Notes: generated by a model not told the origin, from the letters alone. Positions 1 to 6,061 are shown, numbered from the stretch's first letter. The stretch: DNA of 6,061 nucleotides from Chryseosolibacter sp036402075 (GCA_036402075.1 DASWTP010000226.1:1-6061); one strand, 5' to 3'. Numbers and translations are program-made.

Positions 1-158
1 CCAAGCTCTGAACTCATCCACCACCCCATAAACCATCTACATCTCACCTTCGACTACCTCCACACCACCACCTTACTCACCACACTCTAAAAAAATAATT
101 TTTACGTGAAACACGCCTCCCACACCCACCATATTTTAGCATCAACAATACACCGCCT
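1..158 (+). other. C-rich, G-poor leader upstream of the tra genes
   Basis: No convincing gene is seen here. By hand count the + strand has 64 C and only 8 G in 158 bases. One frame is open from base 1 to a TAA at 88-90 (30 codons) and could be the tail of an upstream gene, but its residues are mostly His, Thr and Leu, as expected from CA/CT-rich DNA, so this is weak. An A/T tract (89-104) follows that stop, then a small perfect hairpin, CGTG-AAA-CACG, at 105-115, too short to be a terminator by itself. Long C-rich, G-poor RNA is the kind of sequence that Rho protein can load on, so a Rho-dependent terminator for an upstream transcript or an untranslated leader is possible. That role is inference. 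Confidence 0.45.
96..103 (+). promoter_or_regulatory. Possible Bacteroidetes -7 promoter element
   Basis: TAATTTTT matches the Bacteroidetes -7 consensus TAnnTTTG at seven of eight positions and lies 55 bases before the first start codon of the cluster. No good TTTG-type -33 element is present at the expected 19-21 base spacing; only TTAC occurs near there (73-76). A second near match, TATTTTAG at 132-139, also lacks a partner. A/T tracts in a C-rich region match this consensus easily, so this is only a candidate. Confidence 0.2.
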
Positions 159-479
159 ATGGCATCAACAACAGCAATAATTCTTATCGCCTCGATGACT
201 TGGATTACACTCTGCTACTTCCTTCTCTTCAGAAAGAAGTCGCCCAAGGGCATCAACACATCCCTGCGCACAGACGAAGATGTGATCGCGTTTCACCCGC
301 TCACAAAAAACATCCACGAGCCCGCGCCTTCACCCGCAGCTCCACCTGATGAGATGCCCGAGGACATCCTCCTCACTCCAACGCTTGCCCCCAACGTCAT
401 AGACGAAGAAGACAACATCAACGATGAAGACCTGATCGATCTCAGGACGCTCTCGCTCAACCTGACAAACCAAAATTAA
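159..479 (+). CDS. Small single-pass membrane protein of unknown function, first gene of the tra cluster
   Basis: I do not recognise this 106-residue protein. It has one hydrophobic segment at about residues 5-24 followed at once by a basic cluster (RKK, 25-27). Under the positive-inside rule this predicts a short periplasmic N-terminus and a cytoplasmic tail. The tail has a Pro/Ala-rich stretch at about 55-65 and a strongly acidic stretch at 81-94 (many Asp and Glu). It ends 7 bases before the TraE-like pilin gene and shares its strand, so it is probably co-transcribed with the transfer genes. A small inner-membrane accessory of the secretion system is plausible but inferred. The codon pattern, rich in C at third positions, is like that of the following tra genes, which supports a real gene. 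The ATG at 159 is the first in frame; no Shine-Dalgarno sequence is visible. Confidence 0.7.
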   Translation: MASTTAIILIASMTWITLCYFLLFRKKSPKGINTSLRTDEDVIAFHPLTKNIHEPAPSPAAPPDEMPEDILLTPTLAPNVIDEEDNINDEDLIDLRTLSLNLTNQN

Positions 480-486
480 TTTTCTC

Positions 487-795
487 ATGATCGCGAATAA
501 ATCCAATAACAAGTATCTGCGCTTCGTATTCCTTCTGGTAGTAGCCGTCGGCTTTCCACTGTGCTCAATGAGCCAGGGCGGCCTCGGTCAGTTTGAAAGC
601 GCCATCGAAACCGAAGCAAACTCATTTCGCACGATCGCGTCGACTATCCTCGATGTGATTTTCGCCCTGGGAGCGATTGGCGTCATCTACGCCTACGTCA
701 CCAAACGCCAGGACGCGCGCGACTATCTCATCTACTATGCAATCGGTATTGTTGTCTATGGAATTATTCGTCAGACATATTTAACAGCTTCTTGA
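487..795 (+). CDS. traE: TraE-like (DUF4134-type) conjugative pilin candidate, VirB2-like
   Basis: This 102-residue protein has the layout of the Bacteroidetes TraE/DUF4134 family, regarded as VirB2-like pilins. An N-terminal signal or hydrophobic segment (about 11-28) ends near SMSQ-GG, followed by a short polar stretch (about 31-50). Two membrane helices follow at about 52-70 and 80-95, with a basic/polar loop (KRQDARD) between them. Position supports this: it stands directly before a TraF-like gene and TraG, as in CTnDOT-type clusters. The stop is 4 bases before the next start, so translation is probably coupled. The sequence looks divergent from the gut Bacteroides proteins I know, and the assignment rests on topology, size and gene order more than on motifs. 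Cys26 lies in the signal region but FPLC is a poor lipobox. The ATG at 487 is 7 bases after the previous stop. Confidence 0.75.
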   Translation: MIANKSNNKYLRFVFLLVVAVGFPLCSMSQGGLGQFESAIETEANSFRTIASTILDVIFALGAIGVIYAYVTKRQDARDYLIYYAIGIVVYGIIRQTYLTAS

Positions 796-799
796 GCCC

Positions 800-1129
800 A
801 TGCAACAGGAAGGTGAGGTTCAGGCTAACAATTGCAAAAGGTATTTCACCCAGCGCAACATGAATCGCAAGATTCATTTTTACGGCTTGAGTGGACTACA
901 GGCGATCGGTGTTTTTGTTATCGCCCTGGTTTTATATCTGGTCGTCGGCAATTGGGGGCCTGCCTTCCTTTTGATAATAGTCCCATTTATCCAGGTCAAT
1001 AAACGAAAACTATCCCAGGGCGACCCGAACTACCTGGATACAATAAAAGTAAAACTGCGGACCGCAACCCACTACCAGGACACCGACCGCATTCTCAGAA
1101 AACTTGGCAGACAATGGCTGAAAGACTAA
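800..1129 (+). CDS. traF: TraF-like (DUF4133-type) membrane protein, VirB3-like
   Basis: This small protein (109 residues from the ATG at 800) has two adjacent membrane segments at about residues 34-50 and 52-67, then a basic region (NKRKLSQGDPNY) and a charged C-terminal tail. This is the plan of Bacteroidetes TraF/DUF4133, which corresponds to VirB3, a small inner-membrane subunit working with the VirB4 ATPase. In some systems VirB3 and VirB4 are fused, and here the two genes overlap by 16 bases, which fits a close partnership. A second start is possible at 860 (Met21, before NRKIHFYGL), which would give 89 residues. Residues 1-20 are polar and the family-like part begins near Met21-Gly29, but family members usually carry a few residues before it, so the upstream ATG is kept. 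Neither start has a Shine-Dalgarno sequence. Confidence 0.8.
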   Translation: MQQEGEVQANNCKRYFTQRNMNRKIHFYGLSGLQAIGVFVIALVLYLVVGNWGPAFLLIIVPFIQVNKRKLSQGDPNYLDTIKVKLRTATHYQDTDRILRKLGRQWLKD

Positions 1130-3609
1130 GTAAATATTTCCCTGTGGAAGAGATCATCGAAGGCTGCTACGTCAACGGCTTGTTCGATGTCACTACTGGT
1201 TTTTCCATGCAGTGGCCGGAAGTCTATACATTGTCAGACGAAGATTACGTAAACATTCATAAAGGACTCGTAAGCATCATCGGAAGGCTCCCCGCAGGAA
1301 GCGTCTTTCATTACCAGGGATTTTTCTACGATACGATTTACAACGGAACATACAATGGCACGAGTGAAATCCAGCGCGAAAACTTTAAGTACTACGCAGA
1401 TCGCCCCATCCTTAAAAATTACTCCAACATCTATTTGACGTTCCAGAATAGGAGCGGAGTGCCGTCATACTCCGGCTCCCCACTTGCCAACGCTTGGGAC
1501 TGGCTTAGTGGCAAACGCACAGCCGGCATCGCGAAAACCATTGACCGTTTCCGGAAGTACTTCTCGCCATTCGAAAGCGACCTCAACCTTATCCCGCGCG
1601 TAAAAGCCCGTCGCCTCACGGATGAAAATCTCCTGTGTTCCTTATGCGACTATTTCAATTTGACCTACGACACACCGGTCACAGATCCGGCGCTCGCCCT
1701 CAAGGCCATCCAGGACATAGAGGTAGACGTTGACAAAGGCTATATGCGCATCGGCAACCAGTTTGTCGCTGTTGTCACATTGACGAAGGAGGGAGCTCAC
1801 CTCGTCTCGAGCCAGGACAAAGCCAATGCTAAGCTCCCCGACAACGCCACCCGCGTCAGGATCCCACAATCCATTCAGCTTCACACTTCCATGCCCTTTC
1901 TCATCGGGGTGGGATTACCATTCAACCACATTGTCAACGTCGGCATTGAGGTTATGGACAACGATGAAGCAACCGCCGCACTTTCCGGCATCGCCGACAT
2001 AGGCACAAACATCCTTGCCACGATTGGTGTCCGCGAAGCCGCCAGCAAGCAGTCCGAAAAAGAGCAATTCCTCAGCTCACTTGCCAGCAACAGCTTTCGC
2101 GCATGCCGCACCAAGGTTAATGTCATCCTCAACGACATTTCCCTCGCGCGCCTCCAGGAGAAACTGAACTTCGTGAAGAACGCCTTCATCCGCATGAACG
2201 ACAGCACGGTGTTCTTCGAGAACGAGCACACCGGCAACCTCTTCCTTTCATCCGCACCTGGCGCGATGAAGTTCCTCTATCGCGAGCCGATCATCCAGAC
2301 TGTTGACCAGGCCGTATGCTACATACCTAAGGAGTCCCAATACTTCTCCGACGCGCAGGGAATTGTTTTCGTTGATCGCTTCGGGTGCCCTGTTGTGCTG
2401 AACATGTGGGATTCTCCGCATATCGTAAACCGCAACAAAGTTGTATTTGGTCCTTCGGGCACTGGTAAGAGCGTATTGATCAACCACCTCACCACGCAGA
2501 ACCTCGCTAACGGCCACCACGTCATCATTATTGACATTGGTGGGTCGTATAAGAAGAACTGCAATTTCCACGATGGCTATTACTTTGATTCGTGCGATAA
2601 AAAGAATTTGTCCTTTAACATCTTTTTATGTTCGCAGGATGCTGCGGGCAACTATCGTTATTCCGAATCCGATGAGGATGGGGAGGGAGCTGACGACCAG
2701 GTCAACTATGTGTATTCTGTGATCCGCAAGCTTTGGAGGGGCAACGACCGCGTTTCGAACGATGAGAAGAACATTGTAAAAGATTCCATCCGCGAGTTTT
2801 ACGAGTTTGTCAACCGGGAGAAGCAGTTCCCTACCCTCAGCGAATACTATACCTTCCTCAACCGCTACGAAGATGCAGTCATGCGGAGAGAGTACCGGGA
2901 GTTTATAAACCTGAATTCCCTGCGCCTTGCCCTCGAGCCCTATGTTATTGGCGAGTACAAATACCTGTTGAATTCCCGTGAGAATGTGTTGTTGCAGCAC
3001 GAGCGTTATATCGTGTTTGATTTGGAGGGTATTAAGAACAATGAGGACCTGTCGGGGATAGTGATGACGATTGTGATGGGCATTGCGACGAACAAAATTG
3101 AGAAGACCCATGGAGTTCGCAAGACATTGATTATTGATGAGGCGATTGATTTTGTGAAGGGTGATGCAGCTGATTTTATTGGAGGTTCATACCGTAAGAT
3201 ACGGAAGAGGGATGGGGAGGTGATCCTTGCGACCCAGGGTGTTGGATATTTGGATGAGATCGATCCGTTGACGAGGAAGAGTATCATAGGTAATTCCGAT
3301 ACCGTGCTGTTGTTGAGTCATAAAAATGATAAGAACAGCTATCCGCTGTTGCGGAAGTATTTTTTGAATGAGCATCATATGAATTTGTTGGAGAGTATGG
3401 AGAGTGGCGATCGTTACAGGGAGGTATTCATTAAGATGGGCTCCTTTGCTAAGGTCTACCGCACCGAGATCAGCTACTTCGCAGAAGGCGTTTACACGAC
3501 CACCAAAACCGAACTTGAGGAGATCTATCGCCTGGAGGAAGAGATTGGAAACCTGGGAGCAGCAATCAATCAGTTTGTCTTCAATAAATACTCGAGTCAG
3601 AAAGTGTAG
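1114..3609 (+). CDS. traG: TraG, VirB4-family conjugation ATPase
   Basis: This 831-residue protein has the usual length of Bacteroidetes TraG ATPases, which energise assembly of the type IV secretion channel and pilus at the cytoplasmic face of the inner membrane. The N-terminus (about 5-65, beginning KYFPVEEI) resembles the DUF3875 domain specific to this family. A VirB4/CagE-type middle region follows. The ATPase domain has Walker A GPSGTGKS at 446-453 (bases 2449-2472) and Walker B TLIIDEA with Asp675 and Glu676. A following ATQ motif at 706-708 is typical of the VirB4/FtsK/HerA group. All key residues are present, so the enzyme should be active. The start at 1114 lies inside the end of traF (16-base overlap), suggesting coupled translation. 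Base composition changes within the gene: the first half is C-rich on the coding strand, while roughly 2950-3440 is clearly G-rich. Gene order and motifs make this the most certain call in the window. Confidence 0.97.
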   Translation: MAERLSKYFPVEEIIEGCYVNGLFDVTTGFSMQWPEVYTLSDEDYVNIHKGLVSIIGRLPAGSVFHYQGFFYDTIYNGTYNGTSEIQRENFKYYADRPILKNYSNIYLTFQNRSGVPSYSGSPLANAWDWLSGKRTAGIAKTIDRFRKYFSPFESDLNLIPRVKARRLTDENLLCSLCDYFNLTYDTPVTDPALALKAIQDIEVDVDKGYMRIGNQFVAVVTLTKEGAHLVSSQDKANAKLPDNATRVRIPQSIQLHTSMPFLIGVGLPFNHIVNVGIEVMDNDEATAALSGIADIGTNILATIGVREAASKQSEKEQFLSSLASNSFRACRTKVNVILNDISLARLQEKLNFVKNAFIRMNDSTVFFENEHTGNLFLSSAPGAMKFLYREPIIQTVDQAVCYIPKESQYFSDAQGIVFVDRFGCPVVLNMWDSPHIVNRNKVVFGPSGTGKSVLINHLTTQNLANGHHVIIIDIGGSYKKNCNFHDGYYFDSCDKKNLSFNIFLCSQDAAGNYRYSESDEDGEGADDQVNYVYSVIRKLWRGNDRVSNDEKNIVKDSIREFYEFVNREKQFPTLSEYYTFLNRYEDAVMRREYREFINLNSLRLALEPYVIGEYKYLLNSRENVLLQHERYIVFDLEGIKNNEDLSGIVMTIVMGIATNKIEKTHGVRKTLIIDEAIDFVKGDAADFIGGSYRKIRKRDGEVILATQGVGYLDEIDPLTRKSIIGNSDTVLLLSHKNDKNSYPLLRKYFLNEHHMNLLESMESGDRYREVFIKMGSFAKVYRTEISYFAEGVYTTTKTELEEIYRLEEEIGNLGAAINQFVFNKYSSQKV

Positions 3610-3651
3610 TATCGACCAACCAGTTTGACATTATCATAACCTATTGAACAT

Positions 3652-4038
3652 ATGAAACGAGTAGCAAGTATTTTCTTTTTCATCAGCATTTTGGCTTGCC
3701 CTAAGTTGCTGATAGCTCAAAAATTTGAAGGCCAAAAATTCCTTTCTCCATCTGGTGATATTATTAAGGTCGGGGATACGCTTCAGTTAGGCAAAGGTCT
3801 TATGGGTAAGCATTACAAGTTTATAACCTATAAATACGTAGGTATGCCATCGGTCACAGTAAAAAAGCGTGGTCCAGCGTCGACAGATCACGAGGGCACA
3901 GTGTTATTTGTTGATAAAATTTCGCCGAAGGAAGGGTTGATAATTCTAAAGGGCATTCCGTATTACAAATTCGAGTGCAAGGCTGTCGATGCATTTAAAG
4001 GTGGTGAACTCAAAACATATGGGGCAAAGACAAACTAA
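3652..4038 (+). CDS. Secreted or lipid-anchored protein of unknown function between traG and traI
   Basis: This 128-residue protein begins with a clear export signal: MKR, then a hydrophobic core (about 5-22). Two processing sites are possible. One is after residue 23 (LLIAQ-KF), the A-Q pattern common in Bacteroidetes. The other is at Cys16 (SILAC), which would make a lipoprotein, although the hydrophobic PKLLIA after it argues against this. The mature part looks mostly beta, with a short opening motif LSPSGDIIKVGDTLQLGKG (31-49). It resembles small Bacteroidetes secreted proteins in which a 'KVGDT...G.' opening is followed by a basic beta-rich body; that likeness is from memory and weak. 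It lies 42 bases after traG and 7 before the TraI-like gene, roughly where CTnDOT has traH, but I see no proof of homology to TraH. Its DNA is richer in A and T than traG or traJ. It may be a periplasmic accessory of transfer or cargo. Confidence 0.8.
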   Translation: MKRVASIFFFISILACPKLLIAQKFEGQKFLSPSGDIIKVGDTLQLGKGLMGKHYKFITYKYVGMPSVTVKKRGPASTDHEGTVLFVDKISPKEGLIILKGIPYYKFECKAVDAFKGGELKTYGAKTN

Positions 4039-4045
4039 CAGCATT

Positions 4046-4636
4046 ATGAGAGTCACAATTGCTTTTTTAATTCTCTTTTCCCCGTTTTCCAAGGTCCTTG
4101 CTCAAGGAGGAATTGTTTCTGCTCCATATTTGGAAGCGCTAGTCACAACTTTAAATTCAATTCAGGGTGAACAGTCGACGACTCAATCAACAATGTCAAG
4201 CGTCATTGCTTCAATGGAGGCAAGTGAGAAGCAATATAAAGAAGCAATGACAAAAGCCACGTGGCTTCGCAATCTACAATCGGCACAGAGGGTTGTCGCA
4301 TTGATAGAAAATCTTGTTTGTACCTCTAAAGACTTGAATGTAAAACTTGCCATTGCAGGGCAGAGCTGCTTCTACAGCTTTCAATATGAGATGGTCTTGG
4401 TTAAAGTGCAAATGTCCGCAGATTACCTCGGAATTATTCTGTCGAGTGTCAGCATGACCGTGGCTGAGCGTGCTCAACTGTTTCGGGCAGCGACCGAGTC
4501 ATTTGAGCAAAGTCAGCATGCAATGGTAAGTTTAAGTAATTCCATTGATGGGGATATTGCACGCGCCAAACTAAACCAACAAGTCGCAAAGGAAGTTTCC
4601 CATATAATGACCTTCGACCGTTCTAAAAAACAGTAA
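4046..4636 (+). CDS. traI: TraI-like (DUF4141-type) secreted conjugation protein
   Basis: The protein is 196 residues from the ATG at 4046. A longer frame opens at 3989, but that start lies inside the preceding gene and would put 19 polar residues before an obvious signal peptide (MRVTIAFLIL to VLAQ-GG, cleavage near residue 20), so 4046 is preferred. The mature protein is mainly helical with a Gln/Ser/Thr-rich start (about 38-60). Its C-terminal part, with LSSVSMTVAERAQLF at 132-146 and a following helix, resembles the LSMTDKER region I recall from Bacteroidetes TraI/DUF4141 proteins. That fits its place between traG and traJ and its length of about 200 residues. The family is a periplasmic part of the transfer machine, by position VirB5/TrbJ-like. 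Cys92 and Cys108 could form a disulfide after export. Coding DNA is AT-richer than that of traJ, and the gene ends 3 bases before it. Confidence 0.75.
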   Translation: MRVTIAFLILFSPFSKVLAQGGIVSAPYLEALVTTLNSIQGEQSTTQSTMSSVIASMEASEKQYKEAMTKATWLRNLQSAQRVVALIENLVCTSKDLNVKLAIAGQSCFYSFQYEMVLVKVQMSADYLGIILSSVSMTVAERAQLFRAATESFEQSQHAMVSLSNSIDGDIARAKLNQQVAKEVSHIMTFDRSKKQ

Positions 4637-4639
4637 AGC

Positions 4640-5632
4640 ATGAACGAAGTCATCGAAAAAATATTCAACACCGGCCTAATTGACGACGGCGTCAAAGACG
4701 CCCTCAAAACCACGATCACCCTCGGCGCAATCCTCGCTCCCGCATTCTATATCGGAAACATCACCTGGACCTTCGCCTTAACAACACTCAAAAACTTTGG
4801 AACCCGGCCAACAATCATGTTCGACCGCATGGAGCTCATCCGCGCCAGCGTCCTCTGGTTTATCCTCTCCGTAGGCTATGTCCCCATCTTCGGAAGTATG
4901 GCATCACTCGGAGAAAAGCTCGGCCGCGCCTCCGTCTCCGGCAGCACAACCGTAACGGACGGCAAAACCAAACTCGCAGAGAACTACACCACGCAACTCC
5001 AGAACGAAACGGAATCTTCCAAAGACTCACAATCCCAAAACCAACCCGCACAGCAATCCAGCGAAGGTGAGTCCCTCAGCTTTTGGGACATCGTCCGCGG
5101 TGGATGGAACACGCTCGTGCTCTCAGTCTCCGGCGCCGGATGGGGATTTGCGTCCGTGGTCGTCCGCGCAATCGTCCTGATGTTCGCAATTATCCTCGCG
5201 AAGATTTTTTACGTCATCGGCCCGGTCGTAATCGCATTCTCCATCCTCCCGGTCTTCAAAGACAAGTTCAGTCAATGGGCAGGTGTGTTCACGAATTGCC
5301 TTTGCGTCCCGTTTACAATGAACCTGCTCGATACGATAATCTTTTCGGTCGTGGGACAGGCATGGACAAGTGACTCATACGCTTCTCCATACTCGATCAC
5401 AATCTTCGGCGTCTGCATCACAATATGCTACGCGCTTTCATTCTGGATCACTTCCTTCTACTGTGGTTCAAGTGGCGCTGCAAAAATTATGAGCACTGCC
5501 GTAACCATGGCCACAAGCGCAGTCGGATACGCAATGTCCTCGGCCGCAGCCGCCCCGCGCGGAACAGGCGAGCCAATTCCCGCAACCCCCAATATCATCG
5601 AAGACAACAATCACCAGCAACCCACGAAATAG
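4640..5632 (+). CDS. traJ: TraJ, VirB6/TrbL-like polytopic inner-membrane channel protein
   Basis: This 330-residue protein has the size and plan of Bacteroidetes TraJ, the VirB6/TrbL-like membrane component of the transfer channel. Hydrophobic segments lie at about 24-45, 67-88, 165-187, 190-205, 222-240 and 253-272, with a possible weak one at 283-304. The stretch GPVVIAFSILPVFKDKFSQW (194-213) is the recognisable core of the family: a Gly-Pro near the start of a helix, then a Phe/Lys-rich turn and Trp. Between the second and third segments is a long polar loop (about 92-147), rich in Ser, Gln, Thr and Glu and probably disordered. The C-terminal tail (306-330) is Pro/Asn/Gln-rich. The start at 4640 is 3 bases after the TraI-like stop, and traK follows after 12 bases. 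Third positions are rich in C and A, in sharp contrast to the two genes before it. Confidence 0.92.
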   Translation: MNEVIEKIFNTGLIDDGVKDALKTTITLGAILAPAFYIGNITWTFALTTLKNFGTRPTIMFDRMELIRASVLWFILSVGYVPIFGSMASLGEKLGRASVSGSTTVTDGKTKLAENYTTQLQNETESSKDSQSQNQPAQQSSEGESLSFWDIVRGGWNTLVLSVSGAGWGFASVVVRAIVLMFAIILAKIFYVIGPVVIAFSILPVFKDKFSQWAGVFTNCLCVPFTMNLLDTIIFSVVGQAWTSDSYASPYSITIFGVCITICYALSFWITSFYCGSSGAAKIMSTAVTMATSAVGYAMSSAAAAPRGTGEPIPATPNIIEDNNHQQPTK

Positions 5633-5634
5633 AG

Positions 5635-5640
5635 AAGGAG
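5635..5640 (+). promoter_or_regulatory. Shine-Dalgarno-like site before traK
   Basis: AAGGAG stands 4 bases before the traK ATG and just after the traJ stop (TAG, 5630-5632). It is complementary to the usual 3' end of 16S rRNA. Bacteroidetes generally do not use such sites, and none of the other starts in this window has one, so this may be chance or a real local exception. The spacing is a little short compared with the usual 5-9 bases. Confidence 0.4.
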
Positions 5641-5644
5641 CCCC

Positions 5645-6061
5645 ATGAAGCTTGACAGCCTAAAATCTTACAACCGGGACGCAGCCAGTGCACGCATACT
5701 CACAATGGTTTGTGTTCTCGGTTGTTTGGCTGTCACAGCTTTTATGTATTGGGACGCGCGCAGCTTCATCGCGCAGCAAACCGCTAAAAAGATCGTCATC
5801 GACCGCGAAAACCACGCCTGGCTCGCAACTGAAAAACAGTTCACCAGGGACGACCGGAAAATTCAATATGAAGAGCACGCCAAAGACTTCTATCGCCTGT
5901 TCTTTTCTTTCGACGGTGGATCCTTCGATGTCTCTGTCAACCGCGCACTGCACTTGATCGAAGGTGAGCTTGGTAAAGCACTGTATATAAAGGAGTACGT
6001 CGAAAAACCCCTCGCACGCGAAATCACCGAAAACAACTGGAAGCTCGACATCGACATCATC
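5645..6061 (+). CDS. traK: TraK, VirB8-like transfer protein (3' end outside window)
   Basis: The frame is open from the ATG at 5645 to the window edge, giving the first 139 residues; TraK proteins are usually a little over 200 residues long. The N-terminus is a short cytoplasmic stretch, then one membrane helix at about 18-36, then a periplasmic domain. This is the bitopic plan of VirB8, which bridges the inner-membrane complex and the outer-membrane core. The segment HAKDFYRLFFSFDGG, followed by NRALHLIE and a Lys-Glu-Tyr stretch, matches the pattern I know from Bacteroidetes TraK (a 'H...LFFTL..D' motif, then 'N...A..LID'). Its place directly after traJ is also the standard one. The start is the first ATG after the traJ stop and has an AAGGAG sequence before it. 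The truncation is due to the window, not to a mutation. Confidence 0.9.
   Translation, partial: MKLDSLKSYNRDAASARILTMVCVLGCLAVTAFMYWDARSFIAQQTAKKIVIDRENHAWLATEKQFTRDDRKIQYEEHAKDFYRLFFSFDGGSFDVSVNRALHLIEGELGKALYIKEYVEKPLAREITENNWKLDIDII

Noticed and set aside
1..90. Open frame from the window edge to TAA at 88-90 as a partial upstream gene
   Set aside because: Only 30 codons, mostly His, Thr and Leu as expected from CA/CT-rich DNA, with no recognisable motif; it cannot be told from chance without the upstream sequence.
91..103. AAAAATAATTTTT palindrome as an intrinsic terminator
   Set aside because: It has only A-T pairs and a one-base centre, so it cannot form a stable stem.
1881..2237. 118-codon minus-strand frame within traG
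   Set aside because: Antisense shadow of the middle part of TraG; the composition follows the sense codons and no independent signal is seen.
2626..3111. 161-codon open frame on the minus strand within traG
   Set aside because: It lies fully inside the conserved ATPase coding region and is a product of that gene's codon pattern; no domain or context supports it.
3610..3651. Internal promoter in the traG-downstream gap (TTTG at 3624-3627, TATTG at 3642-3646)
   Set aside because: The spacing and -7 match are poor and a true -7 element would run into the start codon; the gap is simply AT-rich.
3989..4045. Upstream start giving a 215-residue TraI-like protein
   Set aside because: It would overlap the preceding gene by 50 bases and place 19 polar residues before a well-formed signal peptide that begins at the ATG at 4046.
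5660..5953. Overlapping frames in traK: minus-strand 97 codons (5660-5953) and plus-strand 89 codons (5688-5957)
   Set aside because: Both overlap the clear TraK frame starting at 5645, whose membrane helix and VirB8-like motifs show which frame is real.

Overview
The window is a stretch of a Bacteroidetes-type conjugative transfer (tra) operon, the part that encodes the inner-membrane core of a type IV secretion system (class MPF_B, as in CTnDOT-like conjugative transposons). All supported genes are on the + strand, and most are separated by 12 bases or less or overlap. The order TraE-like pilin (487-795), TraF/VirB3-like (800-1129), TraG/VirB4 ATPase (1114-3609), an unknown secreted protein (3652-4038), TraI-like (4046-4636), TraJ/VirB6-like (4640-5632) and TraK/VirB8-like (5645 to the window edge) matches the order known from Bacteroidetes elements. 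The host is therefore most likely a member of the Bacteroidetes. The moderate GC content and divergent proteins suggest an environmental lineage (Cytophagales or Chitinophagales style) rather than a gut Bacteroides, but this is inference. Lack of Shine-Dalgarno sequences before all genes except traK also fits the phylum.

Region by region: 1-158 is a C-rich, very G-poor leader with no convincing gene. 159-479 encodes an unrecognised small membrane protein with an acidic tail at the head of the cluster. 487-3609 carries pilin, VirB3-like and ATPase genes, tightly packed. 3610-4636 is an AT-richer block holding the unknown secreted protein and the TraI-like protein. From 4640 on, composition returns to GC- and C-rich with traJ and traK.

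How they work together: TraG powers pilus assembly and/or substrate transfer at the inner membrane. TraF-like and TraJ-like proteins form membrane parts of the channel, TraK is the periplasmic-facing scaffold, the TraE-like protein is the probable pilin, and the TraI-like protein is a secreted periplasmic component. No relaxase, coupling protein, integrase, origin of transfer or element end is visible here, so whether the element is integrative or plasmid-borne cannot be told.

There is no clearly new system in the window. The points most worth a second look are the unknown 128-residue secreted protein in the gap between traG and traI, the composition change of the 3610-4636 block, the reversal of GC skew inside traG, and the unknown membrane protein at the head of the operon.
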